DNA of 64,000 nucleotides. Origin: Dyella_A sp035685805. Its GTDB lineage: Bacteria; Pseudomonadota; Gammaproteobacteria; Xanthomonadales; Rhodanobacteraceae. Numbering within the stretch: the first letter of the stretch is position 1; every line of letters begins with the position of its first letter. This document shows positions 29,164 through 37,741 of the stretch, in pieces. The notes under the pieces were generated by a model. It searched no databases, had not been told where the DNA came from, and saw only the letters and a list, made by a program, of their open reading frames with translations. The position numbers were made by a program, and so were the translations under genes. The DNA is taken from positions 55,224 through 119,223 of the forward strand of contig NZ_DASSAB010000017.1 in NCBI RefSeq assembly GCF_035685805.1, written 5' to 3'.

Positions 29164-32118
29164 ATGCATGGCACGATGACGAAGCCGCTGGTGCGCGACC
29201 CGACGCCGCTCCCCGCGCCGGTCAGCCCGGTGGCATGGCTCGAGCGGCTGCTGGAGGCATCCAGTCCCGCCGCGGTGGCTGCCGTGGTGGTGGACATGGT
29301 GGAGGTGGCTCCGACGTGTCGTTCGGCCACGGTGCTGTGGTGGCTGCCGGGTACCCGCATGCCCGAGACCCGACCGACACGGCCGTTGCGCGCCGCCGAA
29401 CTGGCGCTGGTGAACCGGGCGCTGGACACCGACACCCCGCAGGTGGAGCTCTCGCTGGCGCTGCTGGCCTGCCGCCTGTGCCATCCGGCCAGCGCGGTAT
29501 TGCTGGTGGAACTGGACGGGCCGGCCGTGGCCCAGTTCGCGCCTGACCGCCATCTGCCGCTGCCGCTGCTGCAGCTGGCCGGGCGCCAGTTGCAGCGCAC
29601 CCTCGAGCTGAGCGACCTGCAGCGCTCGCACGACCAGCTGGAGCGTTCGCAGACCCTGCAGCGCGCGCTGCTGAGCATTTCCGATCTGTCCGGTTCGGAC
29701 CGCGACATGCCCGAGATGCTGCGCGGCATCCACGCGATCGTGTGCACGCTGATGTACGCGGAAAACTTCTTCATCGTGCGGCACGATCCGGCCCGTGGCG
29801 CGATGCGCTTCCTCTACTACGCCGATACCCGCGACGACGATGGCCCCGGCGACACCGAGCTGCCGGCGATGCGCTGGCACGGCACCCTCACCTGGCACGT
29901 GTTGACCCGCGGCCAGCCGCTGATGGGCACGCCGCAGGAGCTCGATGCGCAGCTGGACGGCAGCTACCGGATGGTCGGACCGAGCAGCCTGGACTGGCTG
30001 GGCGTGCCGATGATGCGCGATGGCGAGGCACACGGGGCACTGGTGGTGCAGACCTACGCCGAGGGCATCCGCTACAGCGCGGAGGATCGCGCCTTGCTGC
30101 AGTACGTCGGCAGCCACATCCTCACCGCGCTGGAGCGCAAGCAGGGCAAGGACGATCTCGAGCAGCGCGTGCGTGAGCGCACGCTGGAGCTGGCCGATCT
30201 CAACCGCGGGCTGCAGCAGGAGGTCGCCGAACGTCAGCGCGCCGAGCGCCTGCAGGCGGCACTGTTCCAGATCGCCCAGCTGGCCACCGCGGACATCGAC
30301 CAGCACACCTTCTACCGGCAGGTGCACGCCATCGTGGGCGGCCTGATCAGCGCCCGGAACTTCTTCATCGGCCTGGTCGACGAGGCACGCGGCGCGCTGA
30401 GCTTCCCCTACGCGGTCGACATCACCGGCGAGGCGTACACCGACCGGCCGCTTGGCGGCGGCCTGAGCGAATACGTGCTCACGCGCGGGCCGCTGGTGGT
30501 CGATCGGGCCACCATGGACGCGATGATCCGGCGCGGCGACATCGATGCCCATTCCACCGGCACGCCGTCGATATGCTGGCTGGGCGTGCCGCTGCGCGAT
30601 GGCCAGCGCGCGATCGGGCTGGTGGCCGTGCAGAGCTACACCGACCAGGTCACCTACGGCGAGGCCGAGCAGGAGCTGCTCGGTTTCGTCGCCTCGCAGA
30701 TCGCGACCAGCCTGCAGCGCCGGCGCGTCTCCGATGCGCTGCAGCACGCCTACGCGCAACTCGAGCAGCGCGTGCATGAGCGCACCCGCGCGCTGCGCAA
30801 GGAGATCGCCGAGCGCGAACGTGCGCAGCAGCAGCTGCGTCACCAGGTGATGCACGACCCGCTTACCGGCCTGCCGAACCGTGACCACCTGCGCGAACGC
30901 ATCGAGCACGCGCTGGCGGCTGCCCGCTCGGAGCCGGCCAGGCGCTGTGCGCTGCTGTATATCGATGTGGACCGCTTCAAGGTGATCAATGACAGCCTCG
31001 GCCATCTCGCCGGCGACCAGGTGCTGAAGGAGGTGGCGCGGCGGCTGCAGAGCTGCGTGCGCGAGCCGGACGTGGTGGCCCGGTTGTCAGGCGACGAGTT
31101 CGCGATCCTGCTCTCCGAGGTCGAGGATGCCACCAGCGCCTGCCGCGTGGCCGAACGCGTACTGGCGGCATTGGGCCAGCCGCTGCCGGTGTCCGGGCGC
31201 GAGCTGCAACCCAGCGCCAGCCTGGGCATTGCGCTGGGCGAGCGGCATTACGCACATGCCGACGAGCTGCTGCGCGACGCCGACATCGCGCTGTATCGGG
31301 CCAAGGAGCTCGGGCGCAAGCGCTACGAGATGTTCGACGACGCGCTGGCCAGCAACCTGGTCGACGAACTGGGCATGGAGAACGAGCTGCGCCACGCCCT
31401 GCAGCACGACGAATTCCAGCCTTATCTGCAGCCGATCTGCCGGCTCGACTCGGGCGAACGGGTGGGCTACGAGGCGCTGCTGCGCTGGCACCACCCCGAG
31501 CGCGGTTTGCTCACGCCCGGCGCATTCGTGAAGGTGGCGCAGGACTGCGGCCAGATCGAGGCAATCGACTGGCAGCTGTTCGAGCGGGCCTGCGTGGCGT
31601 TGGTGAAGCTGCCGGACCGCGAGGGCTTTCTCACCTTCAACGTGTCGGCCCTGCACCTGCGCCATGCCGACTTCGACCAGCGTCTGCTGGCGATGGTGGC
31701 GCGGACCGGGCTGGCACCATCGCGGGTGATCGTGGAGGTGACCGAGGGCTCGCTGCTGGACGATCCCGACCAGGTGCGGGCCACGCTCGAGCGGTTGCGC
31801 CAGGCAGGAGTCGGTGCAGCGCTGGACGATTTTGGCACCGGCTACTCCTCGCTCAACTACCTGCACTCGCTGCCGCTGCGGCTGCTCAAGATCGACCAGA
31901 GCTTCGTCCACGCGATGGACGGCGGCAACACCAACAGCTCCACCGTGGTCGAGGCGATCCTGGCGCTGGCGCACGCGCTGGAAATCCAGGTGATTGCCGA
32001 AGGCATCGAAACCCCGGCGCAGCGCGAGCTGCTGCGCGGCATGGGCTGCGAAATGGGCCAGGGTTACCTGCTCGGCCGGCCGCACCCGCCGACGCACTGG
32101 GACGACGGCAGGCGCTGA
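29164..32118 (+). CDS. GAF-GAF-GGDEF-EAL cyclic-di-GMP protein
   Basis: 984 aa, apparently cytosolic. After a divergent N-terminus come two similar GAF sensor domains (about 181-322 and 379-518), each followed by a coiled coil starting LEQRV, then GGDEF (from about 564; active-site motif SGDEF at 642-646) and EAL (EAL at 770-772; DDFGTGYSS at 888-896). SGDEF is a tolerated variant of GGDEF, and the EAL residues seem intact, so the protein may make and/or degrade c-di-GMP under GAF control. ATG 29164 has a G-rich site just upstream; an ATG at 29149 is possible. Divergent from dinG. Confidence 0.92.
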   Translation: MHGTMTKPLVRDPTPLPAPVSPVAWLERLLEASSPAAVAAVVVDMVEVAPTCRSATVLWWLPGTRMPETRPTRPLRAAELALVNRALDTDTPQVELSLALLACRLCHPASAVLLVELDGPAVAQFAPDRHLPLPLLQLAGRQLQRTLELSDLQRSHDQLERSQTLQRALLSISDLSGSDRDMPEMLRGIHAIVCTLMYAENFFIVRHDPARGAMRFLYYADTRDDDGPGDTELPAMRWHGTLTWHVLTRGQPLMGTPQELDAQLDGSYRMVGPSSLDWLGVPMMRDGEAHGALVVQTYAEGIRYSAEDRALLQYVGSHILTALERKQGKDDLEQRVRERTLELADLNRGLQQEVAERQRAERLQAALFQIAQLATADIDQHTFYRQVHAIVGGLISARNFFIGLVDEARGALSFPYAVDITGEAYTDRPLGGGLSEYVLTRGPLVVDRATMDAMIRRGDIDAHSTGTPSICWLGVPLRDGQRAIGLVAVQSYTDQVTYGEAEQELLGFVASQIATSLQRRRVSDALQHAYAQLEQRVHERTRALRKEIAERERAQQQLRHQVMHDPLTGLPNRDHLRERIEHALAAARSEPARRCALLYIDVDRFKVINDSLGHLAGDQVLKEVARRLQSCVREPDVVARLSGDEFAILLSEVEDATSACRVAERVLAALGQPLPVSGRELQPSASLGIALGERHYAHADELLRDADIALYRAKELGRKRYEMFDDALASNLVDELGMENELRHALQHDEFQPYLQPICRLDSGERVGYEALLRWHHPERGLLTPGAFVKVAQDCGQIEAIDWQLFERACVALVKLPDREGFLTFNVSALHLRHADFDQRLLAMVARTGLAPSRVIVEVTEGSLLDDPDQVRATLERLRQAGVGAALDDFGTGYSSLNYLHSLPLRLLKIDQSFVHAMDGGNTNSSTVVEAILALAHALEIQVIAEGIETPAQRELLRGMGCEMGQGYLLGRPHPPTHWDDGRR

Positions 32119-32134
32119 GCACGCGCGTGGCCGC

Positions 32135-32788
32135 TCACGACCGTGTGGCGAGCTCGCGCAGCGCCTGCTCGAACACCTCCGGCGGCTGGCCGCCGGAGAT
32201 CAGGTGCTGGCGGTTGATGATGATCGCCGGTACCGAGTGGATGCCGGCGCGCTGGAAGAACTGCTCCTGTCCGCGCACGTCCGCCGCGTAGCGGTCGCTG
32301 TCGAGCACGGCCCGCGCCTCGTCGATGTCCAGCCCTACGGAGCCGGCCACCTGCGCCAGCACATCGCGGTCGCCCACATCCCGCCCGTCGGTGAAATACG
32401 CCGTCAGCAGCGCCCGCTTGAGCGCGTGCTGGTGGCCGCTGCCCTCGGCCCAGTGCAACAGCCGGTGCGCGTCGAAGGTGTTGTAGATGCGCCGCGTGTC
32501 CTGATTCGCAAAAGTGAACCCGACCGCCGCACCGCGCTGGCGGATCGCCTCCTGGTTCTGCGCCAGTTGGGTGCTGTTCATGCCGTACTTTTTCGCGATG
32601 TGCTCGCCCACGTCTTCGCCCTCGCGCGGCATCTGCGGGTTCAGCTCGAACGGCTGGAAATGGATCTCTGCGCGCACCTCGTCCTTGAGCGCGTCCAGCG
32701 CACGCTCCAGCGAAGCCAGCCCCACCGCACACCAGGGGCAGGAGACGTCGGAAACAAAATCGATGCGCAGGGCCTGGGGCTCGGTCAT
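32135..32788 (-). CDS. DsbA family oxidoreductase, FrnE type
   Basis: 217 aa, thioredoxin fold without signal peptide. The active site is C17PWC20 in VSCPWCAVG, and the cis-proline loop is HSVPAIIIN. FrnE-like cytoplasmic DsbA proteins are disulphide oxidoreductases; in Deinococcus one protects against oxidative stress. ATG 32788 (MTEPQALRIDF) is preferred over a frame start 19 residues upstream because a GGACGA site precedes it. Convergent with the GGDEF-EAL gene (16-base gap) and downstream of hipA. Confidence 0.88.
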   Translation of the reverse strand: MTEPQALRIDFVSDVSCPWCAVGLASLERALDALKDEVRAEIHFQPFELNPQMPREGEDVGEHIAKKYGMNSTQLAQNQEAIRQRGAAVGFTFANQDTRRIYNTFDAHRLLHWAEGSGHQHALKRALLTAYFTDGRDVGDRDVLAQVAGSVGLDIDEARAVLDSDRYAADVRGQEQFFQRAGIHSVPAIIINRQHLISGGQPPEVFEQALRELATRS

Positions 32789-32841
32789 GGGGTCGTCCGC
32801 AAAGTGGGGATTTCCCTGATATGGCGCTGCGCGGAGTGGAC

Positions 32842-34236
32842 TCAATGTGCGCGGGTCGATCCGGCGCCACGCCCTCCGGTCGAGCGGCGGTCGGGCTCTT
32901 TGCCGAGGCGCTTGGCGGCGGCCATCACGCCCGCGCTGACGCTATCGAAAAGTTCACCTGGAAAGCCCCGAGGCAGGCGCGAGGCGACGGCATGTAGCGC
33001 TTCGGGAGCGCGCTCGACAAGGTCGTTGATGATCGGTTCGGCGCCATCGGGAAGGCCCAGGCGCTCGGCCATGCCCACCCAGTGCCAGCGGTGGATGTCT
33101 TGCAGCAGGTAGTGGCGGTTCTCTCCCGTCACGGCCATCGCCAGCCGTGCCTTGCGCGGATCCATCCGGTTGGCGCCGCGTCCCTGCACGGGATAGGTCG
33201 AGAGAATGTCGTACAGCGGCGTCTGCCGGTATCGACCGCCGGGCAGCAGGGTGAGGCTGAAGTTCTTGGCGTGGCCGTCGGTGGCCGCGAGCATCCAGAA
33301 CAGCACCTGGGTGGTGAAGAAGCGCACGCGATCGGCTGCGGCGTCTTCCGAACCGCGCAGGATGTCCATGATCGCGGCGATGCCCGGACCTCCGTCGCTC
33401 TCGTATTTGCGGTCGGGCGGCAGGCCGCTGGCCTGGCAGAAATCCTCCTGCGGAATCCGCAGCCAGTAATCGCCGTCGGCGGCCTTGATTCGGTCGAAGC
33501 GCTCCACGATCAGGGCCTTCTGGTCTTCGAAGTGTCCGATGTCGACGTTCGCCACCGGCAGGCCGAACGCGCGCGCCAGCTCCATGCACAGCCACTCCAG
33601 TTCCACCGACTGGCGCATGTCGGCCTGCACGTTGCCCACCAGGCCCAGCGGCAGCTTGAAGATGTGGGTCGACGGCGTAGCGCCGTGCGGAATGCACCAC
33701 TGGCCGCGGTGGTGCAGCAGCGCGGTTTTTTCCTGCGCGCCGGCGATGGAGAGACGAAACGCGTCGTCGTCCATGCGCTCGCCGGGAAGCCGGGCCACGG
33801 TGGTGTGGCGCAGCACCTGCGCGACCCCGGCCTCGTCCAGCGGCTCGGCGTCGATGCGTCGAATATCTCCCGGCTCCGATCCAGCGGGCACCAGCTGGAT
33901 GGCGCCCACGCAGTCGCGCCCGATCGCCGCCAGCAGATCAAACGGCGCGATGGAGCGCGCACCGTAGCGCTCGCGCAACCGCTGCAGGATGCGGTCGTTG
34001 TCCGGCACCAGGTTCTCGAAGTACCAGGCCACCTTCTCGCCGCGGAGCACGCGGTGGCTGTCGCCGCTGCGCCCGGTGGCCAGCCCGAACGGCAGCGAGA
34101 GCGACAGCGGACGCCCCAGCGGCGAGGCGATCCAGTCGGCCTCGTAGGTCAGGCGATCGGCGCCGCTGCGCGGACGCTCCCAGGTGCCGACGAAGGCGCC
34201 GTTCATCCAGATGTCGAGAGCGAGAGCCCGCGTCAT
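32842..34236 (-). CDS. hipA: HipA family serine/threonine kinase toxin
   Basis: 464 aa. Key E. coli HipA features are present: the inhibitory-autophosphorylation segment SIAGAQEKTALL (Ser163, equivalent of Ser150), the ATP-binding lysine in HIFK (Lys194), the catalytic loop TDGHAKNF (Asp320, Asn325) and the metal-binding Asp343 in LYDILS. HipA phosphorylates glutamyl-tRNA synthetase and causes growth arrest; this copy looks catalytically intact. It starts 2 bases after the hipB stop, forming a bicistron. A 20-odd residue basic extension follows the normal end. Confidence 0.95.
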   Translation of the reverse strand: MTRALALDIWMNGAFVGTWERPRSGADRLTYEADWIASPLGRPLSLSLPFGLATGRSGDSHRVLRGEKVAWYFENLVPDNDRILQRLRERYGARSIAPFDLLAAIGRDCVGAIQLVPAGSEPGDIRRIDAEPLDEAGVAQVLRHTTVARLPGERMDDDAFRLSIAGAQEKTALLHHRGQWCIPHGATPSTHIFKLPLGLVGNVQADMRQSVELEWLCMELARAFGLPVANVDIGHFEDQKALIVERFDRIKAADGDYWLRIPQEDFCQASGLPPDRKYESDGGPGIAAIMDILRGSEDAAADRVRFFTTQVLFWMLAATDGHAKNFSLTLLPGGRYRQTPLYDILSTYPVQGRGANRMDPRKARLAMAVTGENRHYLLQDIHRWHWVGMAERLGLPDGAEPIINDLVERAPEALHAVASRLPRGFPGELFDSVSAGVMAAAKRLGKEPDRRSTGGRGAGSTRAH

Positions 34237-34238
34237 GG

Positions 34239-34496
34239 CTACCACTGCGGCGCGGCGCTGTCGCGCAGGTTCATGACGGGCTTGTCCTGCAGCAGCAGTT
34301 CGAGCCCCAGCACCTGGCACAGCCGATGGACGCGTTCGAAAGACGCCTTGGCGGCGTTGCTCTCCAGTTTCGACAGGGCCTGCGCGGTGATCCCCAGTTC
34401 CTTGGCCACGTCGGCCTGCGTGAGGCCGCGGCTCAACCGCGCGTTGCGCAGCAGTACGCCGAGCTGGGCGGGCAGGCGGATCGGGGTGGCGAGCAT
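34239..34496 (-). CDS. hipB: HipB family antitoxin/repressor
   Basis: 85 aa with an XRE helix-turn-helix (GLTQADVAKELGITAQALSKLE). A hydrophobic C-terminal tail ends in Trp (DSAAPQW), the feature used by E. coli HipB to bind HipA. It neutralises HipA and represses its own operon. AGGAG lies seven bases before ATG 34496, inside the proximal operator. Three palindromes upstream fit dimer binding sites. Confidence 0.93.
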   Translation of the reverse strand: MLATPIRLPAQLGVLLRNARLSRGLTQADVAKELGITAQALSKLESNAAKASFERVHRLCQVLGLELLLQDKPVMNLRDSAAPQW

Positions 34497-34499
34497 GAT

Positions 34500-34515
34500 T
34501 CAACTCCTGAGTTGA
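34500..34515. promoter_or_regulatory. hipBA operator O1
   Basis: TCAACTCCTGAGTTGA, an almost perfect 16-bp palindrome centred at 34507.5. It covers the hipB ribosome binding site (AGGAG on the minus strand), so repressor here would also block translation initiation on the DNA template side. Confidence 0.65.
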
Positions 34516-34525
34516 TTACTCAGGT

Positions 34526-34543
34526 TTCAATCTACAGATTGAA
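34526..34543. promoter_or_regulatory. hipBA operator O2
   Basis: TTCAATCTACAGATTGAA, nearly perfect inverted repeat (8-bp arms) centred at 34534.5, exactly 27 bp from O1 and from O3. It overlaps the predicted -10 element. Confidence 0.7.
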
Positions 34544-34557
34544 TATCGTCATTTCAA
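34529..34557 (-). promoter_or_regulatory. Predicted hipBA promoter
   Basis: On the minus strand, TTGAAA (34557-34552, 5/6) and TAGATT (34534-34529, 4/6) are separated by 17 bases. The -35 lies within O3 and the -10 within O2, so HipB binding would occlude RNA polymerase. Confidence 0.6.
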
Positions 34558-34571
34558 CCTGCAAGTTGAAA
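34552..34571. promoter_or_regulatory. hipBA operator O3
   Basis: TTTCAACCTGCAAGTTGAAA, a 20-bp inverted repeat with one mismatched pair, centred at 34561.5. It overlaps the -35 element and ends 10 bases before the stop of the upstream FAD gene. Confidence 0.68.
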
Positions 34572-34581
34572 TGCTTGCCGA

Positions 34582-36228
34582 TCAGCCGCCCACCATGCTC
34601 CGCGCCACCGCTTCGGCGATCTTGATGCCGTCCACGCCGGCCGAGAGGATGCCGCCGGCGTAGCCGGCGCCTTCGCCGGCCGGGTACAGGCCGGTGGTGT
34701 TGAGGCTCTGCAGTGTGTCGTCGCGCTTGATGCGGATGGGCGAGGAGGTGCGCGTCTCCACGCCGGTGAACACCGCGTCGTGCATGGCGAAGCCCTTGAT
34801 CTGGCGTTCGAATGCGGGCATCGCCTCGCGGATCGCGGCGATCGCGTAGTCGGGCAGGGCGCTGTCCAGGCTGCCCAGGGTGACGCCGGGCTTGAACGAG
34901 GGCAGCACCTCGCCGAACTCGCGCGAGGCGCGGCCGGCCAGGAAATCGCCCACCAGCTGGCCCGGCGCGTTGTAGTTCTCGCCGCCCAGCACGTAGGCGC
35001 GGCTCTCCAGCGCGCGCTGCAGGGCGATGCCGGCCAGCGGACTGCCGCTGTCGTCGAAGGGCGCGAAGTCGGCCGGGTCAATTCCCACCACGATCGCCGC
35101 ATTCGCGTTGCGCTCGTTGCGCGAGTACTGGCTCATGCCGTTGGTGACCACGCGGCCGGGCTCGCTGGTCGCCGCCACCACGGTGCCGCCCGGGCACATG
35201 CAGAAGCTGTACACGGCGCGGCCGTTGCCGGCGTGATTACCCGTGGCGTGGTGCACCAGCTTGTAATCCGCCGCGCCCAGCAGCGGATGGCCGGCCTGCG
35301 GACCGAAGCGGGCGCGGTCGATGATCGACTGCGGGTGCTCCACCCGGAAGCCGATCGAGAACGGCTTGGCCTCCACGTAGACGCCGCGGGCGTGCAGCAT
35401 GGCGAAGGTGTCGCGCGCGCTGTGGCCCACCGCCAATACCACGTGGTCGCTGCGGATCTCCTCGCCGCCGGCGAGCACCACGCCGCGAATGCGCTGGCGA
35501 TCGCTGCCTTCGGCCTCCAGGATCAGGTCGTCCACCTTCTGCTGGAAGCGGATCTCGCCGCCCAGCGACTCGATCGTGCCACGCATGTGCTCGACCATCG
35601 TCACCAGCCGGAACGTGCCGATATGCGGCTTGTTGATCCACAGGATCTCTTCCGGCGCGCCGGCCTTCACGAACTCCTCCAGCACCTTGCGGCCGTGGTG
35701 CTGGGGATCGCGAATCTGGCTGTACAGCTTGCCGTCGGAGAAGGTGCCCGCGCCGCCTTCGCCGAACTGCACGTTCGACTCCGGATGCAGGTTGCGCTTG
35801 CGCCACAGGTCCCAGGTGTCCTTGGTGCGCTCGCGTACCGCCTTGCCGCGGTCCAGGATGATCGGGCGAAAGCCCATCTGCGCCAGCAGCAATCCGGCGA
35901 ACAGGCCGCACGGCCCCAGCCCGATCACGATCGGCCGGTGCGTCGGCGGCGCCGGCGCGCGGGCGACGAAGCGGTAGCGCGTATCCGGTGCGGGTTGAAC
36001 GTGGGCATCGGTGGCAAAGCGCGCCAGCACGGCCGCTTCGTCGGCCACTTCGACATCCAGCGCGTAGATCAAGGCGATCGCGCCGCGCTTGCGCGCGTCG
36101 TGGCTGCGCTTGGTCACGGCGAAGCCGCGCAGCTCGTCCTTGCCGAGCGTGAGCCGCGAGCGGATCGCTTGTTCCAGGTCGGCGCCGCTGTGATCCAGCG
36201 GCAGCTTGAGGTCGGTCAGTCGCAGCAT
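34582..36228 (-). CDS. FAD-dependent dehydrogenase, COG2509 type
   Basis: 548 aa. The FAD-binding GxGxxG is modified to IVIGLGPCGLFAGLLLAQ near residue 100, followed by ESNVQFGEGGAGTFSDGKL, YSFCMCPGGTVVAA, and a C-terminal GLYPAGEGAGYAGGI. All are signatures of a conserved family of uncharacterised FAD dehydrogenases. The first about 95 residues are a separate N-terminal domain. Substrate unknown. Transcribed toward hipBA but with the hip promoter right after its stop. Confidence 0.9.
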   Translation of the reverse strand: MLRLTDLKLPLDHSGADLEQAIRSRLTLGKDELRGFAVTKRSHDARKRGAIALIYALDVEVADEAAVLARFATDAHVQPAPDTRYRFVARAPAPPTHRPIVIGLGPCGLFAGLLLAQMGFRPIILDRGKAVRERTKDTWDLWRKRNLHPESNVQFGEGGAGTFSDGKLYSQIRDPQHHGRKVLEEFVKAGAPEEILWINKPHIGTFRLVTMVEHMRGTIESLGGEIRFQQKVDDLILEAEGSDRQRIRGVVLAGGEEIRSDHVVLAVGHSARDTFAMLHARGVYVEAKPFSIGFRVEHPQSIIDRARFGPQAGHPLLGAADYKLVHHATGNHAGNGRAVYSFCMCPGGTVVAATSEPGRVVTNGMSQYSRNERNANAAIVVGIDPADFAPFDDSGSPLAGIALQRALESRAYVLGGENYNAPGQLVGDFLAGRASREFGEVLPSFKPGVTLGSLDSALPDYAIAAIREAMPAFERQIKGFAMHDAVFTGVETRTSSPIRIKRDDTLQSLNTTGLYPAGEGAGYAGGILSAGVDGIKIAEAVARSMVGG

Positions 36229-36351
36229 GCGTAGGGGCGCTCGGTGGCGCGGCCACGGGTCGGCCGGGTCAGGATGGTCATCGCGCCATTGTCCGGGCCG
36301 CGCCCGGCACGAACAAGGCGGGTCGCGCGAACGCGGCCTCGCGGCAGTACA

Positions 36352-36413
36352 GAAAAAAGTCAGCGCCCGGCGGAGCCAGCGGGGGTTGGGGGTACTGGCC
36401 CCGCCGGGGGCTG
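36352..36413 (-). terminator. Strong intrinsic terminator of the 74-aa gene
   Basis: On the minus strand, arms CAGCCCCCGGCGGGGCCAG and CTGGCTCCGCCGGGCGCTG pair over about 19 bp with few mismatches around a C-rich loop (two runs of five C), then ACTTTTTTC. It begins 22 bases after the small gene's stop and lies before the FAD gene. Confidence 0.85.
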
Positions 36414-36435
36414 AAAAACGAGGCTCAAGCGGCGA

Positions 36436-36660
36436 TCACGCCGCGAGCAGGGTGCGGAACTGTTCGCCGGTCGCCTGCGGGTGCAGCAACAACAGCCGGG
36501 TGCCGGCATGGCTGGCGCGACGGCGGGCGGCGACGCGGCAGAGCTGGCCGTCGTTGCTGGAGATGGCGATGGCGTCGGCCGGCACCGAAGGCACCGGATG
36601 ACGGCAGATCAGGCCGTGCTGGGGGCCGCCGACGATGACGTACTCGATGATCTCGCTCAT
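36436..36660 (-). CDS. Small protein of unknown function (74 aa)
   Basis: Starts MSEIIEYVIVGGPQHGLICRH, with GAGG upstream of ATG 36660. A short acidic/hydrophobic N-terminal half is followed by a basic stretch (CRVAARRRASHAGTR) and a hydrophobic end. I recognise no family; the opening GGPxHG resembles small conserved proteins of unknown function. The strong terminator immediately downstream supports that it is a real transcription unit. Confidence 0.6.
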   Translation of the reverse strand: MSEIIEYVIVGGPQHGLICRHPVPSVPADAIAISSNDGQLCRVAARRRASHAGTRLLLLHPQATGEQFRTLLAA

Positions 36661-37234
36661 GGCTACGGCCTCGCGGGGCAGACGCGCAAATGGGGAGGTG
36701 AGACAACGGGCGGTGGTCGACATGGGGAGGGGAGCCGCCTTGGGGTATGTGCCAGGGGATGCAGGCCGCGCGCCAGCAGGCGCCGTGTTTGTGGGCGCTG
36801 CATCACAGTTCCAGCGATACGTGGGGCCCCGCTGCCGGTGCGCACTGTTTTCGCTGTGCAGCATGCGTACGACTGTCGGCGGCGACTGCCGACCGGCCGG
36901 TGTTGGCTGCACCGTCGGCGGCGGCGTGCGAGCGTGCGCGAATGCTTGTGCCGCAAGGGTTGTCGCCGATGTATCGGCGCCTGGCGGGCTTCAGCAAGGC
37001 ATCTTTTCGGCGCGCGTGGGGCCGTGCCCGCCTGCGCCAGCAGGGGCTCCGGGCGGCCATCGCGGTTGTGCCCCGGGCGAAAAACCGGGCCCCGCGCCGG
37101 CCGGTTTGCTACATGCGCGGCCCGATGCGGCACAGGGACTGACGCGCTGCGTCACCTTCGGCCAGGAAGTGCACCGGCAGTGACCAGCGCGTCACCTGCG
37201 CTGCCCCGGCGGCGTGGCTGCCGGGGCGGAAGGC
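36661..37234. other. 574-base intergenic region
   Basis: No reading frame here has convincing gene character; the open frames are rich in Arg, Ala, Gly and Cys. Several GC-rich hairpins are visible: TGACGC/GCGTCA at 37140-37154, and GCCCCGGC/GCCGGGGC at 37203-37227, the latter just after the DUF1993 stop on the minus strand and possibly its terminator. The promoter of the 74-aa gene should lie near 36670-36720. Confidence 0.5.
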
Positions 37235-37741
37235 TCAGTCGCGCCCGATGAAATCCTGCTTGCCGATGTCGGTGCCCGCTTCGCGCAGGATGTTGTAGGC
37301 CGTGGTGCAGTGGAAGTACAGGTTGGGCAGCACGAACCCGAGCAGGTAGTCCTGCCCCTGGAAATGCATCTCGCCGTTGCGCATCTTCAGGTGGATGGCG
37401 CGGCTTTCGCTGCCGTCGATCTGCTCGGCGGTGAAGCCCTTGATGTACGCGATAGCCCGCTCGATGCGGCCGTAGAGCTGCTCGAAAGTCACCTCGTTGT
37501 CCTCGAACGAAGCCGGCTCCGCGCCGGCCAGCCGGGCGACGCCGCGGGTGGCCATGTCGCAAGCGATCTGCACCTGCTTGACCAGCGGCAGCATGTCCGG
37601 GATGAGCCGCGTCTGCAGCAGCGTGGCGTCCTCCACGCCCTTGGACTGGGCGTGGGCGTGGCCCTTCCTGAGCACGGCGGCGAGGTTGTCCAGCGCCCGC
37701 GCGGCGACGGGTACGGCGGCTTGGTACATGGAAAGCGTCAT
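37235..37741 (-). CDS. DUF1993 family protein
   Basis: 168 aa. Starts MTLSMYQAAVPVAARALDNL; LPNLYFHCTTAYNILREAG near the end is the family's signature. The fold is a DinB-like four-helix bundle by family knowledge; function unknown. Its ATG overlaps the stop of the MFS gene (ATGA), so it is translated after the transporter from one mRNA. Confidence 0.88.
   Translation of the reverse strand: MTLSMYQAAVPVAARALDNLAAVLRKGHAHAQSKGVEDATLLQTRLIPDMLPLVKQVQIACDMATRGVARLAGAEPASFEDNEVTFEQLYGRIERAIAYIKGFTAEQIDGSESRAIHLKMRNGEMHFQGQDYLLGFVLPNLYFHCTTAYNILREAGTDIGKQDFIGRD

Noticed and set aside
27285..29546. 753-codon plus-strand frame opposite dinG
   Set aside because: Antisense shadow; dinG is well supported by its motifs.
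34239..36228. hipBA as part of a larger defence island
   Set aside because: Neighbours are housekeeping genes; no phage-defence families seen.
36635..37183. 182-codon plus-strand frame in the long gap
   Set aside because: Gly/Arg/Cys-rich with no domain, weak start, crosses hairpins.
37203..37227. Terminator of DUF1993
   Set aside because: Good GCCCCGGC stem but no T-run on the minus strand; kept only as a note.
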